Shown: positions 39,401 through 53,156 of the stretch, piece by piece
Layout: each line of letters starts with the position of its first letter
Numbering within the stretch: the stretch's first letter is position 1
Source of the DNA: Diadema setosum
Taxonomy: Eukaryota; Echinodermata; Echinoidea; Diadematoida; Diadematidae
Direction: 5' to 3'
DNA: 64,000 nucleotides
NCBI GenBank assembly: GCA_033980235.1
Contig: CM067072.1
Location: forward strand, 23,129,047-23,193,046
Notes under the pieces: generated by a model
Database searches by the model: none
Seen by the model: only the letters and a program-made list of their open reading frames with translations
What the model was told of the DNA's origin: nothing
Position numbers and translations under genes: made by a program

Positions 39401-39716
39401 CGTCTTGAGACACTGCCTACAACACACGTGCTCACTCGTGCTTATATGAATAAGCAATTCATACATAATCACACATGACATCATAAGCACCTATATTCAT
39501 GGTATCACTCGTGAATAAACAGAAACTGTTACACTAAATTATCATTTTCTAGAATCACATATATGAAAACGTTTATTCATTTTGTTTTGTGTTAAAGGAG
39601 TGAGACAAGCTAGTGTGTAGTTTGTGTTTATTCTGTGTCAGGTATTACCTATGATTTGCGATTCTCATACTCGAGTGACATAGCACCCGTGGGTGTCAAA
39701 GCTCCCTGCCCACCCC

Positions 39717-39770
<54 letters not shown>

Positions 39771-40295
39771 ATATGTGACCCTGCATCACAAAACCAATAA
39801 AAAGTCGCCAGACTTGGATTTTTAGTTAAGAGCAGATTCTGAAAGAACAGACTTTAAGCTTTAAAATGATGTATAACTCAAATCAAATGGTCTCTCCTAA
39901 CCTATCTAAATATTGGAAAGAAAGCACACAATCAGGGAAACTGCGAACTGAGAAAAGAGACTCTGTAATACAGCAAGGGTCTATTCAAGCGCTTAATCTT
40001 TACCAAGCCGTGCTAGCTGTGCGATGAATGGGACAAAAAAAGGATGTGAATCACCGGAGTATCAACAATAAAGGGATTATCAAATTCAGCTGAAATTAAA
40101 CATGCTTTAATAACACATTCTGTTCATAATTAAAGCCAACTGTCAAACAGTAGCATTATGTAGAAGAAGAATTGGTCTTTCAGAAAATATGAAAAAGTCA
40201 AGATTGGCTTTGTTGCCACATTTCACCTTTTTTTAGTTCTCAAATTTTGTTCGTTTTGTGACGCGCGGTCACGCACACACACACACACACACATA

Positions 40296-40342
<47 letters not shown>

Positions 40343-43300
40343 CCTACACATAGAATATATGCTTCTTTGAAAGGTATAAATGGTAAAGAATTATTAAAGT
40401 CAAACAACTTTAAACAGTTGCATCAGATGCGCCGTGCATTATGCGTCTTCTTCAGGATTTAGAATTGTTCGAAATCCTGCAGAAAACTATGTTTTCACAA
40501 CTATGATAAGCATTTTTTTTTTTTATATATAAGAGTCATTGCGTTATCATTGCATCATCGTCTGAAACCCTGAAGAAGACGCTAGACGTTGTTAAAGATA
40601 ATAATGCATGAAGTCATCTCCTTCCTCTCATCCTTTCTGTAATGAAACAAACACGTGGACTAGAATTCACGTTGCATAAAGCTATTGCACATTATTGTCT
40701 ACTATGATGTTATTTATAATTGGTTGATACGAAACACATAACATCCATTGTATCTTGATTACCTAGTTAGTTTATGAGACGTTGTGCCTTGCAATTAATG
40801 ACACAAAGGGTGAATACATTGACTAGAAACGTTCTTGACTGTATGTACCCAAAAACGAAGTTTGTATTTTGAGTATCTTAAACTATGCATTTTATCGTGA
40901 ACAGTGTATTATGTTTGTTATAAACATAATAAACTGTACTTACAATTTATATGTTAAAGTTTTTAAACGCTATGTCAAAATGTTCTATATCAATACATCC
41001 AGACGCAGAGATAGAAACAGACAGAGAAAGAAAGAGAGGTAGAGAGCGAGAGAATAGGAGAGAGGTAATGACAGAAATAAGGAAGAGAGAGAGAGGGACA
41101 TGATTAATGGGGATATAAAAGTCTCTCCTTCACAGTTGCCCTTCCAGAGTTGATGAAATAATCCTGATGACAATCGCTCATTCTAACCTTTCTTAAGGGG
41201 TGTGGAACGGTAACGCTACCGATGACTTCCTATTGAGAAATGGCACTACCTTCGAAACGCCATCCAATGGAACCCTGGAAGAATCTCAGATTTATGCATT
41301 CGGTCAATCATGTAAGTACTGGTAGTGTTCTCTGAAAGCACACACTGGTCCGCCCTGTTGCTTCAAATAAATATGTACATGGGACAAGGTGAAGAGCGCA
41401 AACAGAGATGAAAATTCTCATAAAGACTCACTCTCTATAAAATGTAGAGGTTTCTCTTCCAATAAGCAAGTTAATCATCATTCACGTAAACGAAAAAGTA
41501 TTCATGCGTTTTGTATCCTATAATAAGGCCTACCATGATTATATCAATGTAGATTGTGTGCGTCTTTCAACAAAATGCTGCTACTATATTATGTCCGAGC
41601 TTTATTTTCCCTTAACCTTGACGATCAAGAAATTCGGCTGAAGTAAAAGCCACGATCATCGAAATTTTAGAGCAAGTTACACCGAACCAAAACATGACAC
41701 TTACCCCTCTAGAGGTTGGTTTATCATTCGTCATTGTCATCTACAAGTACTTGACAAATCCAAGCTGATTATGCAACTATGACATCACTTGTTTTTCACC
41801 CGTTATGTTGTTTTTGTGCAACATGTCCTTGAAGTAATCTGAGCAAAAGCATGAAAATAATCCTTTCATTGAGTCCAGAATGTAGAGCTTGTTTTAAGAA
41901 CTCATCTCCGACATTTTCCGTTTTTAACCTAATAGTTTAAAAAAAAATTAAAAAAAAAACTTTGTTTAAGGTAGAAATGGTATAACTGTCGAAAAGGTCA
42001 ATATCAACAATTCGTATAATTCCCACCTTAACTGTTCACGTTTTATATCCACGGCGTAGTGTTACTGCCATCATGATAACGACGTGATGTTTGATCATAG
42101 TCTCTTTTATATGCTCAGTGATGATTCGTCCCTCGTTACTGTCCTACAGGGAACGTCCCATCAAACGAGATCCTCTTCACGTATTCAGAGGGACAATCAT
42201 GGACGGACTTCAACGACCCGAACTTCAGGCCACCGTCTGTCGCCGACCTCCTCAACCAGGCGAACGAGTCATACATCGCCGAAGTGCGACAAAGGTGCAA
42301 AGGAGATGATTCGTGTATTTTCGACGCGCTCGCCACTAATGACATCGACGCCGGAGTGAACAGCCAGAATTTTTCGACAGCTTCTACCTACGAAAGGAAT
42401 ACGCTCGGTAAATAGAAGGAAGGGAAAGAAATTGGGACATTGATACGTAAGCCGGTAAAAAGATTGAAAATACTGATAATAATAACCAATATTCATATAG
42501 CGCTTTTTCTAAACAGACACAAAGCGCTTCAACAATTTTAACAAAATACAAGAAATTACCAATATTTACCAAAAAAAAACAAACAGAGAAAGTAGAAAGC
42601 AAGAAAAAGTAAACAATGGCTTTACACGTGTCAGATCACTAGCAGTGGAATTAAGTAAGAGCTATAAAGAGGTCTTACTTTTGGAACAAATAAGTTTTCA
42701 AAAGTTTTTTTTTTTAATTGATCTGTGTTAACTGCTGATTGTATATTCAGTGGGGAGACTGTTCCAGGATTGAGGTTCTGCAATACTGAAGGTGCGACGT
42801 CCGGCTGTTGTTCGGGTTCTTAGGATAGTTAGCACAGTACATGTGGTGGACCTGAAGTTATAAGTTGACTGGCGGATGTGGAGGAGCTCAGAAAGATACA
42901 CTAGTGCTTCATTATGGAGGGCTTCGTATGCAAGTGTAGCAGTCTTGAATTAAATTCTCTTAGAAATAGAAAGCCAATGCAGATCATTCATGAGGGGTGT
43001 CACACGGGTAAACTTGGGCTTATTGTACACTAGTTTAGCAGCATGATTTTGGAGAAGCTGTAAACATTGGATATTTTGTGATGTAGTGCCATAAACTATT
43101 AGTGATCTAGTCTGGAGAGTACAAGCGCTCTTACTGCGTCATGTGCAGAAGACTCATCAAGGTATTTTCTAATGCGACCCTGGTTCCTCAAATGTTATCT
43201 GATATTGTACGACATATTGGTGACCTGGTTATCGGTAGTCATTTGGCTGTCAAAGACAACACCCAGTATAGTATGATGATAACGAGGGCTTTAGCACTAC

Positions 43301-46300
43301 ATCACCAAGTGAAATGCTCATATTTTGCAGATGTTTTGGTGTGATCTAGAAGATATGACACAAAACTGCGTCTTCCCTTGGTTCAATTTCAACTTATTCG
43401 TCAGCATCCACTTCCTAATCTCAGACATAACAGATGACATCTTCCTTGATGTCTGGTTTACATCGTCTCTTTGAGATTGGTCACAAGTCAGGTAGATTTG
43501 GATGCATGTCATCTGCATACATGTAATAACGAATGTTATGCCTATCAAAAATATCAGCTGCAGGTTTGAGATGCTACGTAAACAGAAGAGGACCCATCAC
43601 CGAGCCCTGTGGGACTCCAAATTCAAGTGGAACATCTACTGATGAATCGCTATCAATTCGCATGTGGGATCTTCTATGAGCGAGATATGTCTTGAGCCAA
43701 TTCAAAGCAAGGTCTGTTACACCATAAACTTCTTCCATTCTGGCCAACAACAATGAATGATCTAGCGTGTCGAAGGCTGACGACAGGTCAAGGGAGAGAA
43801 CAAATACTGCCTTCCGGTTGTCAAGTTCCTGTAGGAAGTCATTTTGGAGATACAGGAGCGCCGTCTCCGTGCTATGATTCAACTTATATGCTGACTGCAA
43901 GGGAAGGTTGAGTTGTGTTCATCAATGTAACCTGTCAACTGTGTGGACACTGCTTTCTCGATTAGCTTCGCTATGAACCAACTATTGGAGACAGGCCTGT
44001 AGTTCCTTAGCTCATTTTTGTACAAGTTTGGTTTCTTTAGAATTGGGGTCATAGATGCTGATCCAAGACATGATGGAAATAGTCCTGATGTCAGTGATTC
44101 ATTGGTGATTTCTGTCAGTCTTGGTAGTAGAATCTCGAGATGAAGCTTCAGGAGCCAATATTATCAAGATGGCAAGTCTTGTTCGAGGAGTTGGTGACAA
44201 GCTTCTTCACTTCATCCAGCGTTAAAGGATGAAGCTGTGGCAGACTCGTATTAGGTGAACGCAAGCCTGACATATCAGATTGTTCAGACGATATATTCAG
44301 GTCAAAAGATCTAGCCAACTGTTCAGAAGAGTCAACATCAGGAAGAAAGAGTTGGTCGGATCCTTATTCAAAAGGCTTTGAAGTGTTCCAAATATCTCCT
44401 TAGTGGAACTGCTTGCGAACACACTTCTATAGTATGATACCTTTGTTACCAGGAGGGTTTTTGTCATGTGTGATTTAGCTTCCAAGTATGGTGTCTTATC
44501 ACAATATGGATTACACTTGAATGATTCACGGAGTTTCCTTTCTTGTCTCCTCTGTTCTCTTTTAGCCTGCTGCACATCAACATTGTACCATTTTGGCTTG
44601 TGACGGACAGTAACTTTACTCTCACAAACATGAGCATGAGCGTCCAGAACAGAGACAAGGACCTTATCTAATGACTGGATGTTGTCATTGAGGTTTTTGA
44701 TGTCACATAACCCCTCTAATCCCGAGCTTAAGTCTTGCGCAAAAGACAACGAATCTATTCGAGCAAATTTGCTATACTGGTTTGTCTTTTGTTGAACAGG
44801 TGGTTTGTTGCAATTTATTTTGCAACTGATTGCCGCATGGTCGGACATGAGATCTGGTCAACAGAAAGAGACTTTATTAGATTGTCATCATCTCTAGCAA
44901 TCAATACATCAAGAATGTGTCCTCGTGTGGGTGTTGCTGTAGTAACATACTGTCTTAGTCCAGTTGACTGCAGAGAGCGTTTGATGCGAAGAACGTCAGA
45001 TCTTGATGGGCAGTCAAAGTGAAAATTCAAGTCGCCAAGCAGCAACGATTTTCCTGGGAGATGGCCAAATATGTCAATGAAATCATCAAGATCAGCCAGA
45101 AATTTAGAAGGTTTGAGACCATTTCGGCGGGAAGCGGGAGGTCTATAGACAACTACGAAATTCAGAGATCTGCATTTATTTGTTATTATCCAGTATTCCA
45201 GAGTGCCATACTCCTTTTCCAGAGGGACACGACGAAGTCCGAGTTGTGACTTACAAATAGCACCAACTCCACCTCCTATACCAACCTGACGCGAACACTG
45301 AAGTATACATATCCAAGTGGTGTTATCTCCTTTATAATGGCATCATGATCTTCATCTGTCAGCCACGTTACAGTGAGGAGCATAATATCTACGTCATGAC
45401 TAATATCATAGTCAGCCAGGATCAGTAATTTGTTTTTCAGCGACCGAGCATTCCAGTGGCATATTGTCAGCAACTTTGTATCATCACAGTTTTCATCAAT
45501 AATCACTCGTGATGGCCCAACTCCAGTGGAACATGAAGATTTCTTTCGTCGAGTTCTTTGCCCAGCAAGCCGCCCGCGACAATTAATAATGCCATTTTCC
45601 TTCAACACAGAAACCACACTTGGTAGCAGTGCAAGTTTAGAGCCATTATGTCTCAAAGCAATGAGGCTTGACCTTGAGTACTGAAGCCCACACACATGAT
45701 CATTAGTCATTGTGAGGGGGCAATGAAGTACAGCATACCTCCTGCAGCAAACAAAATTTCCTAGGTACAGCTCTTTGTTGAGATGCTCAAACAAGTTGCA
45801 TACTCCTATTGTTGCTTGTGACTGCTGTCCCAGGGAAGCTGTTGAGCTACTGCCATGCAGCACTTGCAAGGCAAGCAGGCTAGTGAAGAAATGCACCAGA
45901 AACATTGCGAAGATACAACATTATCCACTCAGGAAAATGTCTGATTCCGGTCTAGCAGGTCGACAACACCACCACAACAGCTTTGGTAGTGAAACAATCC
46001 ACCAAAAAAGTACAAAAAACACATTATCAGGAGGCAAGGTGAGTGCCTCCCTGATACGGTGGCAGCAGCTAATGACAGCGCCCTCACTACACAACAGAAA
46101 TTTGATGAATTGACAATGAAATGGAAAAAGTCTTCGCAGTTTAATTATGAGCATCGTGGGAAAGGTCACTTCAGGATAGTAGCCAAAACGTATTTCCTTC
46201 AGAAATAACCAATGATTTCATGATAAAGGCTAAAAGACGCCGTAAGAGGTCAGTTTATAAATACAAGTATCTACGAGCAATTTTGTTCATGTAAAATAAT

Positions 46301-49300
46301 GCGTGAATATGAGATCAACTTTGCGATGGTAAAGGTGTCGTTTTTAATAAGATCTCTTTGTGAATAGGTTTCAGTTGGTTGTGATGTGGTAAATAATGAT
46401 TTTATTTACTTATCAGGTATAACAACTGCAATCTCTTTCAGCTAACTTCCCACCTTCCGTTATGAGCGTCGAGGATTTAAGTGTCATTAGAGGTTTGCAA
46501 CAGAACGACACTCTTGCAGTCATTGTTGGTCAACGTTACACGCTGCAAATCAATGTCAGTGACGTCAACGAAGACAGCATCTCTTACACAATCAACGGGC
46601 CGGGCTCCGAAGGCGCAAATATCGATGACGGTGAGTTGTGTATGTTTCTCAACGTTGTTTCAATCGCGCTGTCTGGTAAGACACGACAGCAATCAAGTAA
46701 CTTTAGTAACCTTACGGGAAATCTTACTTAATGATTGTTTACCGTAAGAAATTAATTAGACTTTTGAACTCAGTACTTACAATGTCATATTTTTTCTTGG
46801 TGTGACTATTAATCATGTTCGCCAAGATGAATGGTAATCTATCGAAGATTACAATGGTGGATGTAATGATAAGCAATAATGATGATAAGAATGTAGGTGA
46901 ATTTATTGTAGCACATTTTCCCCATTACATGTCATGTTGAAAATGTGCTTTACCATAACGAATTAATAGAAGAGAATGACTGTTTAGACTATTGGTTACA
47001 AAGAAATTTCAGAAGGTTATCCCACAGTTTGGGAGCAGCAGTTGAATGCTTATCCACCAACTGTGGGTATCATCTTGGGAGTTGGATAGTTCAGAGTGAT
47101 GCCTTGAGAGGAGCGAATGGAGTACCGAGGTGGTAGCCTGATGGTTATGAGTTCAGAAAGATGGGGATCGAGGAGCGAAACCATGTATGCATTTGAAGAT
47201 GGGGAGGGAGCAGCATATTGTAGTGAATCCGGGACTTCACCAATGATGAGCAGCGACTCTAACTGCCAAAAAAAAAATGGTTTCATGTGACAAGACTTTG
47301 ATGAACCTGTGGAAAGTCTTTATGCAGCATCTAAATTCGCAGCAGTTTCCCAAGTTCACCGTATATAGAATACACCATTGCAGCAATTTACTAGTAGTCG
47401 GTTAGTGAGGATTAAGGCATTGATATAGCTATAAACGTCGATATTTTTGCATGATTAATTCTTCGTTCTGAGCGACTAAGAAACATATTCGCGGGTCATT
47501 GTATTCGCGCTGCGCAATATTTTCAATACATTCAGAACGTGCAAAGAAAATTGTGAAGATATTTTTCGCGGGTTTTAGAATTCGCCCTGGCCAGAAGTAA
47601 CGCGAAAAACGCAAAAATTAGTATACTGCAAAAATGTCTGCGTTTACAAAATAAAGATGAGCGGGGCCTAATGACCTCTTTGCCGTGGTACTTGCAAATT
47701 TAGTGCCACAACATTAATTACGCATTCAATGTCACAACATTAATGGATGTTGTGTAAAATGGAAGAAGACCGCCATATATGTCATCCAGACTAACACGGT
47801 CATGTTTGGCTCTGAAGTGGTAGATGTTGATCTTCTGTAATTGCTGACAAGTGCCAGTTATGTGTAGGCCTAGCTTTTCTTGTCATCATTGATTGCAATC
47901 TATTCCTTGTTCATGAATCCGACATAAATTTTTCATTGCAACAAGAATCCGTCACGACAACAGTTTCTGCTGCATTTTGCATCATCATAAGATATGAAGT
48001 TAGTATAGTTGCATGTCATCGCCGTAACATTGAGTAACTCTGTTTTGTCATCATTGATATGAAATCTATTCCTTATTCGTGGATCCAAGATCAAATGTCA
48101 TTGAAACAAGAATTCATCACTACAACAGCTTCTTTTGCATCTTTGTCATGTCATCATTAGATATGAACTTAGTAAGGCTGCATGACATCGTTCTAACAAT
48201 GGGCACGTGTGAAATGTTTTACTAGGAACATGAATAGGTCGGATGTGTAGACTGAGAACAGGATGGGTCCTTGACAGGATCCTTTCAATGTCGTAGTTCA
48301 GGTTGAGCCTGGCAATTTGGGAGCCACGGGCAGTGACACACTGGCTTTTAGGCAAACAAGTATTTAAACGAAACCAAGTCAGTGCGCATCCAGAAACCTT
48401 GCTATCATTAGTGTCAACGGTAGGGCAAATGTAGTCCAGTATCACGCAAGGAGACACGCTACCACGCAAGCATAGACAGGCTACTTAGGTGACACTTTCC
48501 ATGAAGGGAATGAAGGACGTTGCTGATGTACCGTGAATAATCCGTAAACGTCCTATTGTGCTGATTGTTTATTGCAGCATACGAGTGTTAGTCTTCTCAC
48601 CCATTCTCTGTCTCTCCGTCTCTCTCTATCTCTCTATCTCTTTCTCAGATGGTCTATTCACATGGACCCCTGAGAGCATCAACCTCACGACAATCGAGAT
48701 TGTTATCTCAGATGACGTCAGTAGTACCTCATTGTTCTTCAAAGTCAAGATCTGCCGTTGTGACAACGATGGGACTTGTGACTTCGACAACTACGCTGAG
48801 GGGCAGAACTTTTTGGTGGACAACTTTGCGGTAAACATATTTTTTTTTTCAAGCAGATATGTCTGTCAAAATCATAGTATAGTGGAGAGTACACAATGAG
48901 GAAATGTTTTACGCTCCAGTTGACAAGTAGAAATTTGCCGTTTGAGCCTTTTCCATGTCCGAAGTATAATATCACATGATAGGTTAAGATATGATTCTTT
49001 TGAAGAACATTACGTTTTATAACAGCTGCTTATCGTTATTATATTATTTATCGTTATTCTTGTCTTTTGCACAAACCGTTAGTGGGCTGCCAAACTTTTT
49101 TGTGACGAACTTCCATGTGCCGATTTGTTGTTTCCAATTCAATTTTTGCATCGGGCTTTTAATACAAGAGGGGCCCACACTCTACAAGCTCTGTCTTTTT
49201 AGTGGGTCCCTCCGGTTTTTTTTTCACACTGTGCATATATTGAAAACTATTTTACTTTCGTTATCTTAGCAACTATTGCAATGTATCGCTACTGTTAGTT

Positions 49301-52300
49301 TTTTTCCTATTATTGTTGTCTTTTCTGTACAATTGTATGCATTGTTTTTGTCACTTAAGAAAGTGAGATTTATGTTTGTATATTGTGGAAAAAACGAATA
49401 AATATGAAATTGAACTTGAACTTGAATGACAACTGTAAGTAAATTGCTTTCTTTAAGAATTGATTTCGGAAATGCAAAAATTAATTAAGAGCAATTTAAC
49501 AACATTACGATATTTACATTACACATCTCTAAAAAATGTCCATTACACATCTCAAGAGATATTGGGACCGGGCATTTTCCTGTATCGCTCCTCGCTTATG
49601 GAAATCCCTCCCATCTTTTCTCCGTGAAATTGACAAGCTAGATCACTTCAAAGCCTCACTCAAGACTCACATTTTTCACCAGGCATTCAATTGCTAACTC
49701 TTTTGGAGGAGTCTGCGCCTTTGAATGTTTCTACAACAGATACATAGCGCTATACAAATGCTGTGGATCAAATCAGATCAAATCACATCTCATTATTTGA
49801 TGGTTCTTGTGGGTCGATGGAGGAGCTATTTCCTGTTAAAGGTTTGTTAGATTTCAGGATCCCTTTCTTGATCCTGTGGCATTTTCAAAGCTAAATATCC
49901 CGTCATGCCCGTATATGACTTTCTTGTTCTTTGCTTTTGAATATACCAATAGGTAAGTCTTTTGTTAACTCGTGGCTCACAGGAGGAAAAAAGAATGTGT
50001 GATGCCAACACGGTCAAGCATATTGTCAAAACTCTGTCGAATTTTACGTACATCTGCCATATATTATACAGTGCTTCATTTGGTGAATTGAGCGCAATCC
50101 GTGAATAAAGCCTTTTTCCGACACGCCAATTTCAGTAGTTTCTGATATGTCACCCCGCTCTGCAGGTCGTAACGTGTATATGCCAGCCGGGCTGGACGGG
50201 CAGCCACTGTGCGGAAGACTTCGACTCCTGTGCTGGGCAGCCGTGCTTTCCTGCCGTCAACTGCACGGATTTGCCGCCGAACAGCACAATGCCACAGTGT
50301 GGGGCCTGTCCAAGCGGCATGACGGGAGATGGCTTCACTTGCACCTGTAAGCAAAGTTGGCAAAAAAAGTTATCATCCGTGTTTTGTTTTGTTTTGTTTG
50401 TTTTGTTTTGTTTTGTTTTGTTTTGTTTTGTTTTGTTTTGTTTTGTTTTGTTTTGTTTTGCGGAAAGTATTCTTTTATGACATAGGATAAAGCTGTTGAG
50501 AGGTGATGTATTTGCAGGAATCGCCATTGAATGATCTTATCTAAATTTCAAGTTAAATGTTGATAGTTATTGCACATGACGTTTGTTTCCTTTCTTCGTC
50601 ACTGTTAAGTGCTGCCCGTGGTGACTGACACCACAGAGCCCCCTAGTTCCCAGGCACCCACGGCTTCTCCAATCACAACATCAGATGATATGACGTCAGA
50701 TAGTGTCACTGTCAGCGGATCGACGCATACAACATTGGCTGATCGCTCGACACCAGTAACAAATGTCACAGCCAGCCAATCGCCGGCAACCACTCACGAT
50801 GACGACATAACACCCGCTGTAATGAACCAGTCAACGTTGATGACATCGAACAATGATTCTGCAACAACAGTCGAAACTGTGGAAGTGTCCACACCCTCTG
50901 TGGAGTCCTCTTCCGTGGATAATGTGACGATGGATAATGTGACGACAGCTATTCCTTGTGAGAATGGAACCACACTCAAGAATCAACAGTGTGTCGGTCA
51001 GTTCAACAGCTTTTTACATTAAAGGATATTTTAATGTGTTACTTAAAGGTTAGAAATATGTTATGATGTATTCTTTTATCCTTATCGTGCTTATAGCATA
51101 TAGCTAGTAACATGTCACTGGTTTATTGAAAAGCAGCATGCTAGCCCTGACCATAAAGATAATTTATTCTATGCGTGCAGATAAAAATTGATAGTCAGCA
51201 GATGTGGAGAGTAAAAAGTTCTATTTCACAAACAGCGCAAGTCTTTCAAAAATCGAATATCAGAAAACTTTTGTTTATAACACGGTGAGTGATTTTTTTT
51301 CACTCTTGGGTCTTGGTAAGATTGTCCTCTGGACCCCGTTAGTTAAATAAAGGGTAATTACTTTTGGGCTGTCCTTCATTTTTATATATATATATATATA
51401 TATCTTGGATAGGTAGATTTTATCTTCTATTAAAGAACACTGAGAATTCTCATCTATATTTCCATGTTACTTCTTGTCACACATTTTTTTTTGGTCACAT
51501 CATATGTTTGTTTGTTTTTTTCTCAGAATATCCGTTTGCTGATTCTAAATTTATTTCACTTCAGTTTAACATAGAGTGGAAAGAGATATTTCATTTTCAA
51601 AATACATCCCTTATCGAAAAGTGAGACTACGTGTACCTGTATTTGTCATTGTGACAGCCGTTGAGTCACGTCTCTTATTTGCACACATTTTGGAAATTCA
51701 TTCTTTCCCTCATGAAAACGATGTTTCAAAAAAGTCTCTACCTGCGTCGTGCAAATTCTTACGCAGGAATGAATCGGTAAACAATTAAGAAACCCTGCTT
51801 ATCGGTAGATCCATCCTTTCGTACAAAATGTGTGTCCTATATTATATACTTCCACCAAGGAGTTTTTGCAAGGGTTAGTTTCATTGTTTGTCTGTCTGTT
51901 TGCAAAATTACTCAAAAAATTGTGTGTAGATTTGGATGAATTTTCCAGAAATTTGATGATGACACCCACAAAAAAAAAACACAAATCACAAAATCAAATC
52001 TTCAGAGTGTTCTCTATCACTGCGTGCAGGATTTTTTTTTTTTTTTTTGGTCGTCTTCGTCTTCTTCTTCTTTTCCGGATATTTATTGTTGGTAGGGTCC
52101 AACATGAACGCTAGATGGCTAATGGTCAAGGAATCTAAAAATGCAGATTATATGAGTGTCAGACTATCATATAGGGTGAAAACTATCTGCTTGGTCATGT
52201 TGGTGGCAAGTCTTTGCTCTCTGAGTAGGACTACACTGTACTTATATAGTTTCTTATGTTTTGGCCAGAAAATTTTGAAGGAATAATGTCGACTGGATTT

Positions 52301-52739
52301 AAAAGGAAGATTATGCTCATCTGTTTCTCTTTCTCCGACAGCCTTTAACTCACTGACGCTTAAGCTGAGAATCACGCACATCGACTCACAAGCCGTACAA
52401 GCCTCGACTGATCTCACAACACAAGGGAGTCCTGCTTTCATGGAGTTGCAGTCCAATCTCGCACGGGCTGTGAGTTCATAAAAAAAATAAAGACAGCTCC
52501 TTTACCTTTTATAAATTCACCAAATGATCAACCAATTTGAAGGATTTTCTTTGACTGACACATCGTACCAGAAATATTTGCCAAATATCGAGAATATGTG
52601 TGAGACTAGTGTGACTATTTTATGTTCCTGCTTGAGTTGGTAATTTTTTTTTTTATTTCTTAGGTACTTGTGTGTGAAAGGGAGAGCTCGATATAGATAG
52701 ATCTCATAGATAAATAGATAGATAGATAGATAGAGAGAT

Positions 52740-52791
<52 letters not shown>

Positions 52792-53125
52792 GTAGATGAA
52801 TGAATAAATAGATAGATAGATGCAGAGAGAGATTGAGAAAGAGAGGGGAATACCAAGACTTCTTAGTACTTCTCAGGCATGGTGGATTCTTCAGGGTCTT
52901 CAGCTTCCAGGTCTACTAGAAATCAGTGCAGGGGTTGTACTATGCTCAGCCCTCGTATGGCATTCTTGTAATGTAGGATGTACTTTATCAGGAAGGTAAT
53001 AGGAACATTTGGAAGAGCTACTTAAGGAATTTTTTCTTTCCTATGAACCTGGGAAGCTCAGCTGTTGCTGTGATATAATTATTTGGTCTTTTTGCGTGTT
53101 TTTTGTTTTTGGGCTTGTTTTTGCT

Positions 53126-53156
<31 letters not shown>

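Larger units (their letters stand above)
42465..46175 (-). mobile_element. Near-complete L2/CR1-like LINE with endonuclease and reverse transcriptase, decayed
   Basis: Reading the minus strand from 46175: an N-terminal stretch leads into [15 protein letters not shown] (APE endonuclease start) and [14 protein letters not shown] with [12 protein letters not shown] (endonuclease core). Then come [43 protein letters not shown] (reverse transcriptase), [12 protein letters not shown] and [20 protein letters not shown]. It ends AAGCGCTATATGAATATTGG. Several frameshifts and stops are present, including in the YADD region, so it is inactive. It fills most of intron 27. Confidence 0.88.

Noticed and set aside
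40380..40620. Sequence with CCTGAAGAAGACGCTAGACG that resembles retroelement ends
   Set aside because: It is too short and unspecific. No coding remnant is nearby.
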